From Rhizobium bangladeshense (GTDB lineage Bacteria > Pseudomonadota > Alphaproteobacteria > Rhizobiales > Rhizobiaceae): a stretch of 64,000 bases of DNA. Where the stretch lies: the NCBI RefSeq assembly GCF_001662075.1, contig NZ_LYPL01000002.1:310001-374000 (forward strand), written 5' to 3'. The notes under the pieces were generated by a model. That model saw only the letters and a list, made by a program, of their open reading frames with translations. It was not told the DNA's origin and ran no database searches. Of this stretch, positions 9,687 to 22,307 are shown piece by piece. The number at the start of each line of letters is the position of its first letter. The stretch's first letter is position 1. Both the position numbers and the translations under genes were made by a program.

Positions 9687-11273
9687 ATGCTGAAGAATTT
9701 CAACGGACGTCCGTCCCTCGTCACTGTGCTCAAGGCTTCTACCGTCGCCGGTATCGCAGCCGCTGTGCTCGCAACCGGCGTTCCGCTCGAAATCACCCGG
9801 TCTTATGCCGAAGCCGTCAAGGTTCAGGCGCCTGCCGTACCGAGCTTCGCCAATGTCGTCGATGCCGTTTCGCCCGCCGTCGTGTCCGTTCGCGTCGAAA
9901 ACCGCGTCAATCCCGTCGCCAACAACAATGACGGCTTCTCCTTCGATTTCAATGGCCGCGGCTTTGATGACCTGCCTGATGATCACCCGCTGAAGCGCTT
10001 CTTCCGCCAGTTCGGCCAGGATCCGAGCGACCAGCAGGGCCACCAGCGGCGCTTCGGCCAGAATGGTCCCGGCGGCCCGAATGGTCCCGGCAAGGGCCGA
10101 CTGCGTCCGGTCGCTCAGGGCTCCGGCTTCTTCATCTCCGAGGACGGCTACATCGTCACCAACAACCACGTCGTTTCCGACGGGCAGGCCTTCGTCGCCG
10201 TTATGAATGACGGCACCGAACTCGATGCCAAGCTGATCGGCCGGGATCCGCGCACCGACCTCGCTGTCTTGAAGGTCGACGGCAAGGGCAAGAAGTTCAC
10301 CTACGTCAACTGGGCCGACGACAATAACGTCCGCGTCGGCGACTGGGTCGTCGCCGTCGGCAATCCCTTCGGTCTCGGCGGCACAGTCACGGCCGGCATC
10401 GTCTCGGCCCGCGGCCGCGATATCGGCTCCGGCCCCTATGATGATTACCTGCAGGTGGATGCGGCCGTGAACCGCGGCAACTCAGGCGGTCCGACCTTCA
10501 ACCTCAGCGGCGAAGTCGTCGGCATCAACACCGCGATCTTCTCGCCGTCCGGCGGCAGCGTCGGCATCGCCTTCGCCATTCCCGCCTCGACCGCCAGGGA
10601 TGTCGTCGCCGATCTGATGAAGGACGGCCAGGTTTCGCGCGGCTGGCTGGGTGTGCAGATCCAGCCGGTGACCAAGGATATCGCCGAGTCCATCGGCCTT
10701 TCCGAGCCGAGTGGCGCCCTCGTCGTCGCCCCGCAGGCCGGGTCGCCGGGCGACAAGGCCGGCATGAAGGCCGGCGACGTCGTCACCGCCCTGAACGGTG
10801 AAACGATCAAGGATGCGCGTGATCTCAGCCGCCGCATCGGCGCGATGCAGCCGGGCAGCAAGGTCGAGCTCTCGGTCTGGCGCTCCGGCAAGGCGCAGTC
10901 CCTGACCGTCGAACTCGGTACGCTGCCGGCCGACCAGAAGGATGCGTCCGCCGATGACAACAACCAGCCGCAGCAGCCCGAGGCGCCTGCGTCCGAAAAG
11001 GCGCTCGCCGATCTCGGCTTGACGGTCGGTCCTTCCGATGACGGCAAGGGCTTGGCGATCACCGGCATCGACCCGGACTCCGACGCCGCCGACAAGGGCA
11101 TCAAGGAAGGCGAGAAGATCACCTCGGTCAACAACCAGGAAGTCTCCACCCCTGCGGATGTCGTCAAGGTGCTGAACCAGGCCAAGAAGGACGGCCGCAC
11201 CCGGGCGCTCTTCCAGATTCAGTCGAGCGAAGGAAGCCGTTTCGTCGCTCTGCCGATCAACGGCCAGGGCTGA
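9687..11273 (+). CDS. degP: DegP/HtrA-family periplasmic serine protease (Do)
   Basis: A 528-residue exported protease starting at ATG 9687, after AGAGAAGG about ten bases earlier. An N-terminal signal (residues ~10-42) precedes the trypsin-like domain with the triad His ~161 (NNHVVSDG), Asp ~190 (PRTDLAVLKV) and Ser ~265 (RGNSGGPTF). A Gly/Gln/Asn-rich Q-linker loop lies before the catalytic region. Two PDZ domains follow, the first around GWLGVQIQPV and the second near the C-terminus. It degrades or holds misfolded envelope proteins. It follows ccmH as in other rhizobia and ends in a strong terminator, which separates it from the two-component pair. Confidence 0.93.
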   Translation: MLKNFNGRPSLVTVLKASTVAGIAAAVLATGVPLEITRSYAEAVKVQAPAVPSFANVVDAVSPAVVSVRVENRVNPVANNNDGFSFDFNGRGFDDLPDDHPLKRFFRQFGQDPSDQQGHQRRFGQNGPGGPNGPGKGRLRPVAQGSGFFISEDGYIVTNNHVVSDGQAFVAVMNDGTELDAKLIGRDPRTDLAVLKVDGKGKKFTYVNWADDNNVRVGDWVVAVGNPFGLGGTVTAGIVSARGRDIGSGPYDDYLQVDAAVNRGNSGGPTFNLSGEVVGINTAIFSPSGGSVGIAFAIPASTARDVVADLMKDGQVSRGWLGVQIQPVTKDIAESIGLSEPSGALVVAPQAGSPGDKAGMKAGDVVTALNGETIKDARDLSRRIGAMQPGSKVELSVWRSGKAQSLTVELGTLPADQKDASADDNNQPQQPEAPASEKALADLGLTVGPSDDGKGLAITGIDPDSDAADKGIKEGEKITSVNNQEVSTPADVVKVLNQAKKDGRTRALFQIQSSEGSRFVALPINGQG

Positions 11274-11287
11274 TCCCCGAAAAACGG

Positions 11288-11332
11288 GAGCCGTGCGGAG
11301 GAAACTCCGCGCGGCTCGATTGTCTGATTTTT
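11288..11332 (+). terminator. Rho-independent terminator after degP
   Basis: A 13-base stem, 11288-11300 against 11305-11317 with one G-U pair and a GAAA tetraloop, is followed by a T-rich run ending in ATTTTT at 11328-11332. It begins 15 bases after the degP stop and precedes the regulator gene. Confidence 0.85.
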
Positions 11333-11346
11333 GAAGGATGATCGCG

Positions 11347-12093
11347 ATGAGCGCCGCTCCGCAGCCAGATGCTTTGAGCCTTGCCGAAACGCAGCCGGTG
11401 GGTAATGTCGGCCGCATGAAGATTCTCATCATCGAAGATGATCTCGAAGCCGCGGCCTACCTCACGAAAGCCTTTCGCGAGGCTGGCATTGTCGCCGACC
11501 ACGCCAGCGACGGCGAGAGCGGCCTGTTCATGGGATCGGAGAATAGCTATGACGTCATCGTCATCGACCGCATGCTGCCGCGCCGCGACGGTCTTTCCGT
11601 TATCAGCGAGCTGCGCCGCAAGGGCATCCATACGCCGGTGCTCATCCTCTCCGCGCTTGGCCAGGTCGATGACCGGGTGACTGGCCTTCGTGCCGGCGGC
11701 GACGATTACCTGCCGAAGCCTTATGCCTTCAGCGAATTGCTGGCGCGTGTCGAGGTGCTCGGTCGCCGCAAGGGCACGCCGGAGCAGGATGTCGTCTATC
11801 GCGTCGGTGATCTCGAACTCGACCGCCTCTCCCACGAGGTCCGCCGCGGCGGCAAGGAAATCCCGCTGCAGCCGCGCGAATTCCGCCTGCTCGAATATCT
11901 GATGAAGAATGCCGGCCAGGTGGTGACCCGCACCATGCTGCTCGAAAACGTCTGGGACTACCACTTCGACCCGCAGACCAACGTCATCGACGTCCATGTT
12001 TCGCGCCTGCGCTCGAAGATCGAGAAGGACTTCAGCCAGCCGCTCCTGAAAACCATCCGGGGCGCGGGGTATATGATCAAGGACGAGGGATGA
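11347..12093 (+). CDS. OmpR-family response regulator
   Basis: A 248-residue regulator. I start it at ATG 11347, which has AAGGA eight bases earlier; the conventional receiver start is the later MKILIIEDD at 11416, giving a possible 225-residue form. The receiver has phosphoacceptor D74 (VIVIDRMLPRRDG in the long form) and KPYAF; the winged helix ends with TIRGAGYMIKDEG. This is the close relative of the regulator encoded after degP1 in Sinorhizobium. It overlaps the kinase gene by four bases. The nearby degP suggests envelope sensing, but that is inference from position only. Confidence 0.85.
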   Translation: MSAAPQPDALSLAETQPVGNVGRMKILIIEDDLEAAAYLTKAFREAGIVADHASDGESGLFMGSENSYDVIVIDRMLPRRDGLSVISELRRKGIHTPVLILSALGQVDDRVTGLRAGGDDYLPKPYAFSELLARVEVLGRRKGTPEQDVVYRVGDLELDRLSHEVRRGGKEIPLQPREFRLLEYLMKNAGQVVTRTMLLENVWDYHFDPQTNVIDVHVSRLRSKIEKDFSQPLLKTIRGAGYMIKDEG

Positions 12094-13502
12094 GCCGCTT
12101 CAGGGTTCTCTTCAAGTCCACCGCAGTCCGCCTTTCGGCACTCTATATCCTGCTTTTCGCCATATGCGCCGCGACCCTCGTCTTCTATGTGACGGCGATG
12201 TCCGAACGGCTGCTGACCGGCCAGATCCGCGACGCCGTCCGGCAGGAGGTGGAGCAGGTGCAGCGTGCCTATGACACCGGCGGCATGAACCTTCTGCTGC
12301 GCACGATGGAGCGACGCGCCCGCCAGCCCGGCGCCAACCTCTATATCATCGCCGGCCCCTCGGGCGATATTCTCGCCGGCAATGTCGCCTCGGTGCAGCC
12401 TGGTGTTTTCGAGGAGGTCGGCTGGACCTCGGCTCCCTTCGCCTATCAGCGTTATACGGACGGTGGTGGCGTCGAGCGCCGGCACAAGGCGATCGCCAAC
12501 ATCTTCGTGCTCGACAACGGCCTGAGAATTCTGGTCGGCCGCGACCTCGGCGATCCCGAGCGCTTCCGGCTGTTGGTGCGCCAGGCGCTGATGGTGGCTT
12601 TGGCGATCATGGGTCTCGGCGCGATCATCATCTGGTTCGGCATCGGTCGAAACGCGCTGAAACGCATCGACCGCATGTCGGATGCGAGCAAGAAGATCAT
12701 GGCAGGCGATCTGTCGCAGCGTCTGCCGGTCGGCGGATCCGGCGACGAATTCGACCGGCTTTCGATGTCATTGAATACCATGCTGGAGCGCATCGAGAAG
12801 CTGAATGAGGGCTTGCGGCAGGTCTCCGATAACATCGCCCACGACCTCAAGACGCCGCTGACGCGGCTGCGCAACAAGGCGGCCGATGCGCTCGACATGA
12901 CCGATGTCGATACGCGGCGCGTCGCTCTCGAAGGCATCATTTCCGAATCCGACCAACTGATCCGCACCTTCAACGCGCTGCTGATGATCTCCCGCGTCGA
13001 GGCAGGCTCGGTCGCAGCCGAGATGACGCCGGTCGAGCTGTCGGCCATCGTTTCCGACAGCGCCGAGCTTTACGAGCCGGCGGCGGAAGAGGCTGGGCTT
13101 GGCTTGAGCGCCAGCGTCGAACCCGGGATCGAGGTACAGGGGAATCGCGAGCTGATCGGCCAGGCGATCTTCAATCTGCTCGACAATGCCATCAAATATT
13201 CAGCCGATACGGAAGGGGCGGGCGAGGTATCGCTGAAGCTTGCCCGCCGCCCGGACGGCGTCTGCCTGTCGGTGGCCGACCACGGGCCGGGCGTACCGGC
13301 CGATCGGCGCGACGACGTGGTAAAGCGCTTCGTCCGCCTCGACGAAAGCCGCTCGAAACCGGGCACGGGGCTCGGGCTTTCACTGGTGGAGGCGGTGATG
13401 GAACTGCACAACGGCCGGCTGGAGCTCTCCGATACCAATCCCGAAAAGCCGGAACAGCGCGGACTGACCGTCAGCATGATCTTCCCGGCCAAGGCTGCCT
13501 GA
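12090..13502 (+). CDS. Sensor histidine kinase (HAMP-HisKA-HATPase)
   Basis: A 470-residue kinase with membrane segments at ~12-34 and ~168-190 enclosing a periplasmic domain of about 130 residues. A HAMP region follows (RMSDASKKIMAGDLSQRL), then the phosphoacceptor helix with H251 (DNIAHDLKTPLTRLRNKA) and an ATPase domain with NLLDNAIKYS, DHGPGV and GTGLGLSLVE. It is translationally coupled to the regulator just before it. The pair resembles uncharacterised rhizobial envelope-stress or metal-type systems; the stimulus cannot be read from the sequence. Confidence 0.88.
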   Translation: MSRFRVLFKSTAVRLSALYILLFAICAATLVFYVTAMSERLLTGQIRDAVRQEVEQVQRAYDTGGMNLLLRTMERRARQPGANLYIIAGPSGDILAGNVASVQPGVFEEVGWTSAPFAYQRYTDGGGVERRHKAIANIFVLDNGLRILVGRDLGDPERFRLLVRQALMVALAIMGLGAIIIWFGIGRNALKRIDRMSDASKKIMAGDLSQRLPVGGSGDEFDRLSMSLNTMLERIEKLNEGLRQVSDNIAHDLKTPLTRLRNKAADALDMTDVDTRRVALEGIISESDQLIRTFNALLMISRVEAGSVAAEMTPVELSAIVSDSAELYEPAAEEAGLGLSASVEPGIEVQGNRELIGQAIFNLLDNAIKYSADTEGAGEVSLKLARRPDGVCLSVADHGPGVPADRRDDVVKRFVRLDESRSKPGTGLGLSLVEAVMELHNGRLELSDTNPEKPEQRGLTVSMIFPAKAA

Positions 13503-13638
13503 ACGGCCCGTGCGCAAACACGATCGGTTGAATCGCGTATTGGCGGTTTGGCGCCGAGACCCTAGTTTAATCCCGATCGGGGAGGCGGGGCCGTGATTCT
13601 GGTGGCCGTTTCCTCCGCTCCAAAGCCAGGGAGAGCCT

Positions 13639-16592
13639 ATGCTGACGAAATCGACGCATGGCCTCAAGGACGTCGCCGAAGGGCTGCTGCGTCCGTTGAG
13701 CCAGACGGAGTTGAAGCTGGCGCTGAGCGATCTTCAGCAGGCCGGCAAAAGCGAGCCGTCGGTCGCCGCGATGCTGAAGAGCGAAGGGCCACTGCGCGAT
13801 TTCATTACCGCCGTGCTGACGCTCTCGCCCTACCTGCGCGAAATCGTCAATCTCGACCCGGCCATTCTCGCCGCCGCCATCACGCAACCCTTGGAGCCCC
13901 AGATAGAAGCGCTGATCGCCGAGGCGCGGGACTGCTGGCGGCCGGACGGGGAAGGGGCCGCGCCAGCGGAATCGGCGGTGATGAGCAGACTGCGCATCAT
14001 CAAGCGCAAGGCCGCCTTCCTCGTTGCACTCGCCGATCTCTCGCGTATCGTCGATGGCCGGGCAACGACCGGCTGGCTGAGCGAGCTCGCCGAAGCCTCT
14101 GTCGCCGCTGCAATCGACCATCTGCTGCTGGCGGCGCATGAGAGCGGAAAGGTCAGGCTGCGGGATCCGGCGAAGCCGAGCGAGGGCTCGGGTCTGATCG
14201 TGCTCGGCATGGGCAAACTCGGCGCCTGCGAGCTCAACTATTCCTCCGATATCGACCTCGTCGTCTTCTTCGACGAACAGGCCGGCATCGTGCCCGACCC
14301 CGATGACGCCATCGAGGTATTCCCGAGGATGATGCGCCGGCTGGTGCGCATCCTGCAGGAACGCACGGCCGATGGTTACGTCTTCCGCAGCGATTTGCGA
14401 TTGCGACCCGATCCCGGTTCTACGCCGCTGGCGATTCCGGTCGACGCGGCGATGATCTATTACGAGGGCAGGGGCCAGAATTGGGAGCGAGCGGCCTTCA
14501 TCAAGGCGCGCGCCGTGGCCGGCGACTTCGTCGCTGGCGGCGAGTTTCTGCGCGGGCTGGCGCCTTTCGTCTTCCGCAAATATCTCGATTACGCAGCGAT
14601 CGCCGATATCCATTCGATCAAGCGGCAGATCCACGCGCATAAGGGTCACGGCGCGATCGCGGTCAAGGGCCATAATGTCAAGCTCGGGCGCGGCGGTATC
14701 CGCGAAATCGAATTCTTCGTCCAGACGCAGCAGCTGATCGCCGGCGGTCGCATGCCGGCGCTGCGCGGCCGGTCGACGGAGGAGACGCTCAGAGAGCTCA
14801 CCAAGGCGAAATGGATCGATGCGCAGACGCGCGACGAACTGACGGAGGCCTACTGGTTCCTGCGTGACGTCGAGCATCGCATCCAGATGGTGCGCGACGA
14901 GCAGACCCACCTTCTGCCGGAGACCGACGCCGACCTCAAGCGCATCGCCTTCATGATGGGATTTTCCGACACGCCGAGTTTTTCCGAGCGGTTGGTCGGC
15001 GTGCTGAAGACGGTGGAGCGGCGGTATGCCCGCCTCTTCGAGCAGGAGAGCAGGCTTTCCGCCGAAACCGGAAACCTCGTCTTCACCGGCCAGGGCGATG
15101 ACCCGGATACCCTCAAGACCTTGAAGAAGCTCGGGTTCACCAGGCCGTCCGACATTTCCCGCATTATCCGCACCTGGCATTACGGCCGCTACCGCGCGAC
15201 GCAATCGGTGGAAGCGCGTGAGAGGCTGACGGAGCTGGCGCCAGAGCTCCTGCGCGTCTTCGGCGAAAGCAAGCGCGCCGACGAGGCGCTGCTGCGTTTC
15301 GACAGTTTCATCTCCGGCCTTCCCGCCGGCATTCAGCTCTTCTCGCTGCTCGGCAGCAATCCGGCGCTCCTGTCGCTGATCGTCAACATCATGTCCTCGG
15401 CACCCCGGCTGGCCGAGGTGATCGCCGCAAAGCCGCATGTCTTCGACGGCATGCTCGATCCCGGTCTGATGGCTGAGTTGCCGACGCGCGACTATCTCGG
15501 CGAACGCCTGAAGGGCTCGCTCGTCCAGGCGCGCCATTATGAGGAGGTGCTCGACCGGCTGCGCATCTTCGCCGCCGAACAGCGCTTCCTGATCGGCATC
15601 CGCCTGCTCACCGGCGCCATCAACGGCGCAATGGCCGCCCGCGCCTTCACCCATCTCGCCGATCTCATCATCGCAGCCGCGCTCGACGCCGTGATTGGCG
15701 AAATGCGGGCCGCACACGGCGACTATCCGGGCGGGCGCGTCGCCATATCAGGCATGGGCAAGCTCGGCAGCTTCGAGCTGACAGCGGGTTCCGATATCGA
15801 TCTGATCCTGCTCTATGATTATGACGACGCCGCCTCCGAATCCGACGGGCCGAAGCCGCTCGACGCGACGCGGTACTTCACCCGCATCACCCAGAGACTG
15901 ATCGCCGCCTTGTCGGCGCCGACCGCCGAAGGCGTGCTCTATGAGGTCGACATGCGGCTGCGTCCCTCCGGCAACAAGGGGCCGGTCGCCACCCGCATCA
16001 ATGCCTTCGGCAAGTATCAGCGCGAGGAGGCCTGGACCTGGGAGCATATGGCGCTCAGTCGCGCCCGGCTGATCTCAGGCGATAACAGCCTGATCGCTGA
16101 AGCGGAGCATGTCATCCGCGAAGTGCTGTCGGCCCGTCGCGACATCGCCAAGGTGGCGCATGACGTCGTCGAGATGCGCGAGCTGATTGACAAGGAAAAG
16201 CCGCCTTCCGGCCCGTGGGACCTGAAGCATATCCCCGGCGGTGTCATCGATCTCGAATTCATCGCCCAGTATCTGGTGTTGATCGCACCGACCAGGGGCG
16301 TCGGCGTGGCCGTCAGCGGCAAGAGCACCGGCGAGGCTCTGAAGCTGCTCGGCGATCGGCTGCTGGCCGCCGACGATCTCGACACCTGTCTCGAAGCCTT
16401 CGCGCTCTATACCAGCTTGTCGCAATTGATTCGTCTCTGCATCGACGGTGAGTTCGATCCGAACGACGCGCCTGCCGGCCTCATCGAACTCGTCTGCCGT
16501 GCCGGCGACTGCCCCGATATCAGGACGCTGGAGGGAGAAGTGAAACGGCTCTCGAAGGCGGTTCGGAAGATTTTTCTGAGTGTGTGTAAAAC

Positions 16593-16596
<4 letters not shown>
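13639..16596 (+). CDS. glnE: GlnE, glutamine synthetase adenylyltransferase/adenylyl-removing enzyme
   Basis: A 985-residue two-domain enzyme of normal family length. Each half carries a nucleotidyltransferase signature: NYSSDIDLVVFFDE around residue 205 and GSDIDLILLYDYDD around residue 718, with the conserved flanks GMGKLGACEL and GMGKLGSFEL. The N-terminal half removes AMP from, and the C-terminal half adds AMP to, a tyrosine of glutamine synthetase, under control of PII and glutamine. The gene ends four bases inside the convergent kinase gene, so the two 3' ends overlap. Confidence 0.96.
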
Positions 16597-18902
<2,306 letters not shown>

Positions 18903-19095
18903 CTCTTCGCCTTGTCCCTCGTGTGATTCGCGCGCCGCTCGCTCGAACCTGACCTAGAGAATCATGGGTGATTCGCCTTGTCCAGAGGCAAAGGTAAAAA
19001 TCCGTTAACTATTTATATTTTCGTATTTTTCGGGGGATTCGAATCGCCCGGCGAGGCGGCCGCCGCTTGGTGCGCGACGGCCGGACCAAGCAAAA

Positions 19096-21744
19096 TCACC
19101 CTTTAAGCGTGCGCTCGACGATGTCGCGCACATCGGTGGAAAGGTCGGGCGCCCGCTCGATCTCGATCAGGGCAGAGCGGGCGTGATCGGCGCGTACCGG
19201 TTCCAGCGAGCGCCAGGAACGCATCGAGGTTAGAATGCGGGCTGCAAGCTGCGGGTTGCGGCCGTCGATTTCGAGAATCTGACCGGCGAGGAAGCGATAG
19301 CCTTCGCCGTCGGCCCGGCCGAAACCGGTCGGATTGGCAAAGGCGAAGGTTCCGACCAGCGCCCGCATCCGATTCGGATTGGTCCGCTTGAAAAGCGGGT
19401 TTTCCATCAGGCCGCGCACCCGGTCCAGCGCTTTGTCGCCTGGAATGCCGGCCTGGATCGTGAACCATTTGTCGATGACGAGCGCGTTTTCGGCAAAGCG
19501 GTCGCGGAAGGCGGCCAGCGCCTCGCTTGTCTCCGCACTGTCGGGGAAACGATGGGCGAGGATCGTCAGCGCATGGCTGAGGTCGGTCATGTTGTCGGCT
19601 GCATCGAAGGCTGCCTTGGCGCGCGCAGATGTCTGTTCGGCGTGCGAGAGATAGGTCAGCGCGCTATTGCGCAGCGCCCGCAGGCCGGCGCTCTTGGCAT
19701 CCGGGCTGAAGCCGCCGGATGTCGCCATCGCCGCATAAAGGCCGGCAAAGACATCCTTTCCGGCGTCGGCGATCTGTTTGAGGATCGCCTGCCGGCCGGC
19801 ATGGATGGCGTCGGGATCGTTGTTGCCGCCGAGTTCGCGGGCAATATCGGATTCGCTCGGCAGCGCCAGCGCCTGGGCGCGGAAGGCCGGCTCGAGGCTT
19901 TCGTCGGCGGCCGCCGCAATCAGCGTCTCGACGAAGGTCGGCTCGCAGACGACCGGCTTGCCGTCGCGCGCGTCGCGGGCAGCCTTCAGAAGGTTCGGCA
20001 GCGCCAGATCGGTCAGCGCCTGCCAGCGGGAGAAATGATCCGTCTCATGGCGGGCGAGATGGGCGAGATCGGCCGGGCTTTGATCGAAATGCAGGTTGAT
20101 CGGCGCCGAGAAGCTGCGGTTGATCGACACGACCGGGCGCGAACCGACGCCATGAAACACCGCCGTCTGTGTGCGGCCGGTCAGATGCAGCACCTCGCCG
20201 GCATATTCGGCGCCGTCGACCGAACTCGGCGCGATCTTGCCGCCGTTTTCGCCGAAGAGCGCCAGGCTGAGCGGGATATGCATCGGTTCCTTGCTCGACT
20301 GGCCGGGTGTAGCGGGCGTCATCTGTTCGAGCGACAGGGTGAAGGTGCCGGCCGCCGGATCATAGCTGCCCGATGCGGTGACGAGCGGCGTGCCGGCCTG
20401 GTGATACCAGAGCGAAAATTGCGTGAGGTCGCGCCCGCTCGCATCCTCGAAGCATTTGACGAAATCCTCGATCGTCACCGCCTGCCCATCATGGCGGTCG
20501 AAATAGAGGTCCATGCCCTTCTTGAAGCCGTCTCTGCCGAGCAGCGTCGCGATCATCCGCGTGACTTCGCTCCCCTTCTCGTAGACGGTCCTCGTGTAGA
20601 AATTGTTGATCTCGCGATATGTCGTCGGCCGCACCGGGTGGGCGAGTGGGCCGCCATCCTCTGGAAACTGCTCGGACTTCAGATGACGCACATCGGCGAT
20701 GCGCTTGACCGGGCGCGAGCGCTGGTCGGAGGAAAATTCCTGGTCGCGGTAGACCGTCAGGCCTTCCTTGAGGCACAGCTGGAACCAGTCGCGGCAGGTG
20801 ATGCGGTTGCCGGTCCAATTGTGGAAATATTCATGCGCGATGACCGCTTCGATATTGGAGTAGTCGGCATCGGTCGCGGTCTCGGGATCGGCCAGGACGT
20901 ATCTGTCGTTGAAGACGTTAAGGCCCTTGTTCTCCATCGCGCCCATGTTGAAGTCGGAGACGGCGACGATCATGAAGATATCGAGATCATATTCGCGCCC
21001 GAATCTCTCTTCGTCCCATGCCATCGAGCGCTTCAGCGCATCCATGGCATAGGCCGCGCGTGGCTCCTTGCCGTGCTCGACATAGATCTTCAGCACCACT
21101 TCGCGGCCCGACATGGTGGTGAAGGTGTCTTCGACGACGCCGAGGTCGCCGGCAACGAGGGCAAAGAGATAGCTCGGCTTCGGATGCGGGTCGAACCAGG
21201 CGGCGAAATGCTTGCCGGGGCCATAGCCGGCGCCGCCGAGGAAGTTGCCGTTCGACAGGAGCAGCGGATTGGCCTCCTTGTCGGCGATGATGTTGACGGT
21301 GAACGGCGCAAGCACGTCGGGCCGGTCGGGGAAATAGGTGATGCGGCGGAAGCCCTCCGCCTCGCACTGCGTGCAGTAGATGCCGCCGGTGCGATAGAGG
21401 CCCATCAGCTGGGTATTGGCCTCGGGATTGATGATCGTGGTGATCGTCAGCTCGAAGGGGGCGCTTTCCGGCAGGTCGCGCACGGTCAGGCTTTCCGGCG
21501 TCGCATCATAACGCGAAGGGTCAAGCTCCACCTGGTCGAACAGCAGCCCCGCCAGCGTCAGCTCGTCGCCGTCGAGCACGATCGGTGCGGTAATGTCGGC
21601 GCCCGGGCGGCGGTGAAAGATCAGGCGGGATTCGACTTTTGTCTCCGTCGGATCGAGTTCGAAGGTCAAGTCCACGCGTTCCAGCACGAAGTCGGTGGGA
21701 CGGTAATCTGCCAGATGAATGACCTGGCCGGTATCTGTTCGCAT
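19096..21744 (-). CDS. pepN: Aminopeptidase N
   Basis: An 882-residue M1 metallopeptidase of the proteobacterial PepN type. The zinc motif is HEYFHNWTGNRITCRDWFQL with the third ligand in LKEGLTVYRDQEF, and the exopeptidase motif appears as GAMENKGLNVFND. The long C-terminal helical domain is complete. It removes N-terminal residues from cytoplasmic peptides. It stands alone, its promoter lying in the 110 bases before a palindrome at 21855-21883. Confidence 0.95.
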   Translation of the reverse strand: MRTDTGQVIHLADYRPTDFVLERVDLTFELDPTETKVESRLIFHRRPGADITAPIVLDGDELTLAGLLFDQVELDPSRYDATPESLTVRDLPESAPFELTITTIINPEANTQLMGLYRTGGIYCTQCEAEGFRRITYFPDRPDVLAPFTVNIIADKEANPLLLSNGNFLGGAGYGPGKHFAAWFDPHPKPSYLFALVAGDLGVVEDTFTTMSGREVVLKIYVEHGKEPRAAYAMDALKRSMAWDEERFGREYDLDIFMIVAVSDFNMGAMENKGLNVFNDRYVLADPETATDADYSNIEAVIAHEYFHNWTGNRITCRDWFQLCLKEGLTVYRDQEFSSDQRSRPVKRIADVRHLKSEQFPEDGGPLAHPVRPTTYREINNFYTRTVYEKGSEVTRMIATLLGRDGFKKGMDLYFDRHDGQAVTIEDFVKCFEDASGRDLTQFSLWYHQAGTPLVTASGSYDPAAGTFTLSLEQMTPATPGQSSKEPMHIPLSLALFGENGGKIAPSSVDGAEYAGEVLHLTGRTQTAVFHGVGSRPVVSINRSFSAPINLHFDQSPADLAHLARHETDHFSRWQALTDLALPNLLKAARDARDGKPVVCEPTFVETLIAAAADESLEPAFRAQALALPSESDIARELGGNNDPDAIHAGRQAILKQIADAGKDVFAGLYAAMATSGGFSPDAKSAGLRALRNSALTYLSHAEQTSARAKAAFDAADNMTDLSHALTILAHRFPDSAETSEALAAFRDRFAENALVIDKWFTIQAGIPGDKALDRVRGLMENPLFKRTNPNRMRALVGTFAFANPTGFGRADGEGYRFLAGQILEIDGRNPQLAARILTSMRSWRSLEPVRADHARSALIEIERAPDLSTDVRDIVERTLKG

Positions 21745-21854
21745 GGTGTTTCCTGAAGACCGTTATTTGACAACCGCGGATACAGAGGCGGGCGCGCTCT
21801 GCGAGAATTTGCCGGGCATGATTACATTAAAGTCTGAACTAAAGTTAAAGCAAA

Positions 21855-21883
21855 TTGCCCGTGAACACGAAGTTCGCGGGCAA
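21855..21883 (-). terminator. Hairpin behind the small gene at 21927
   Basis: TTGCCCGTGAAC at 21855-21866 pairs with GTTCGCGGGCAA at 21872-21883 with one G-U/A-C type exception and a five-base loop. A T-rich tail follows on the minus strand. It lies 43 bases past the stop of the 72-residue minus-strand frame and before the pepN start. Confidence 0.6.
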
Positions 21884-21926
21884 AATATCCTGCTCGAAAC
21901 GGATGGATGCGCCGGCCGAACGGCCG

Positions 21927-22145
21927 CTATTTCAGATTGAGCGCGGCCTCGATCGTCGCGTCGCTTTCGGTCTGCTGCACGACGACGCCATACCAGCCGA
22001 GGCCGTCGCAATCCTCGGAGCAGACGGCGCGCGAAGGCGGCGATCGAGCCGCTATTGTCGTAATCGCTGCCTTTTGCCCGGATTTGCCGGTTTTGCTTGA
22101 GGATTTGCCGATGACGACGCCGCCGTCTTCAGACGCACAAAGCAT
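21927..22145 (-). CDS. Small hypothetical protein, possibly DUF4189-like remnant
   Basis: A 72-residue frame with two Cys in RAVCSEDCDGLGWYGVVV and an ending ESDATIEAALNLK. The Gly/Trp-rich strand followed by an Ala-rich helix resembles the second half of DUF4189-type exported proteins, but there is no signal peptide, so it may be a 5'-truncated copy. A hairpin just past its stop supports transcription on this strand. An overlapping minus-strand frame starting a few bases earlier has a better ribosome site (CAGGAG) but reads only 32 residues, which would fit a frameshift. Function unknown. Confidence 0.4.
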   Translation of the reverse strand: MLCASEDGGVVIGKSSSKTGKSGQKAAITTIAARSPPSRAVCSEDCDGLGWYGVVVQQTESDATIEAALNLK

Positions 22146-22307
22146 GCCATAAAACTTTGAACTCCTGCGTATTTTATCCTGATGTCGATTCCGATTTAAG
22201 GATTATGCAGCGGGATTTTCTTTCGCTACGATGGCGGCGTCACCTGCTGCGTTCCCGAGTCGAACGCGTCTCCCCGTTTCTATTAAGTCAGCATTAGAGC
22301 CAGGATC

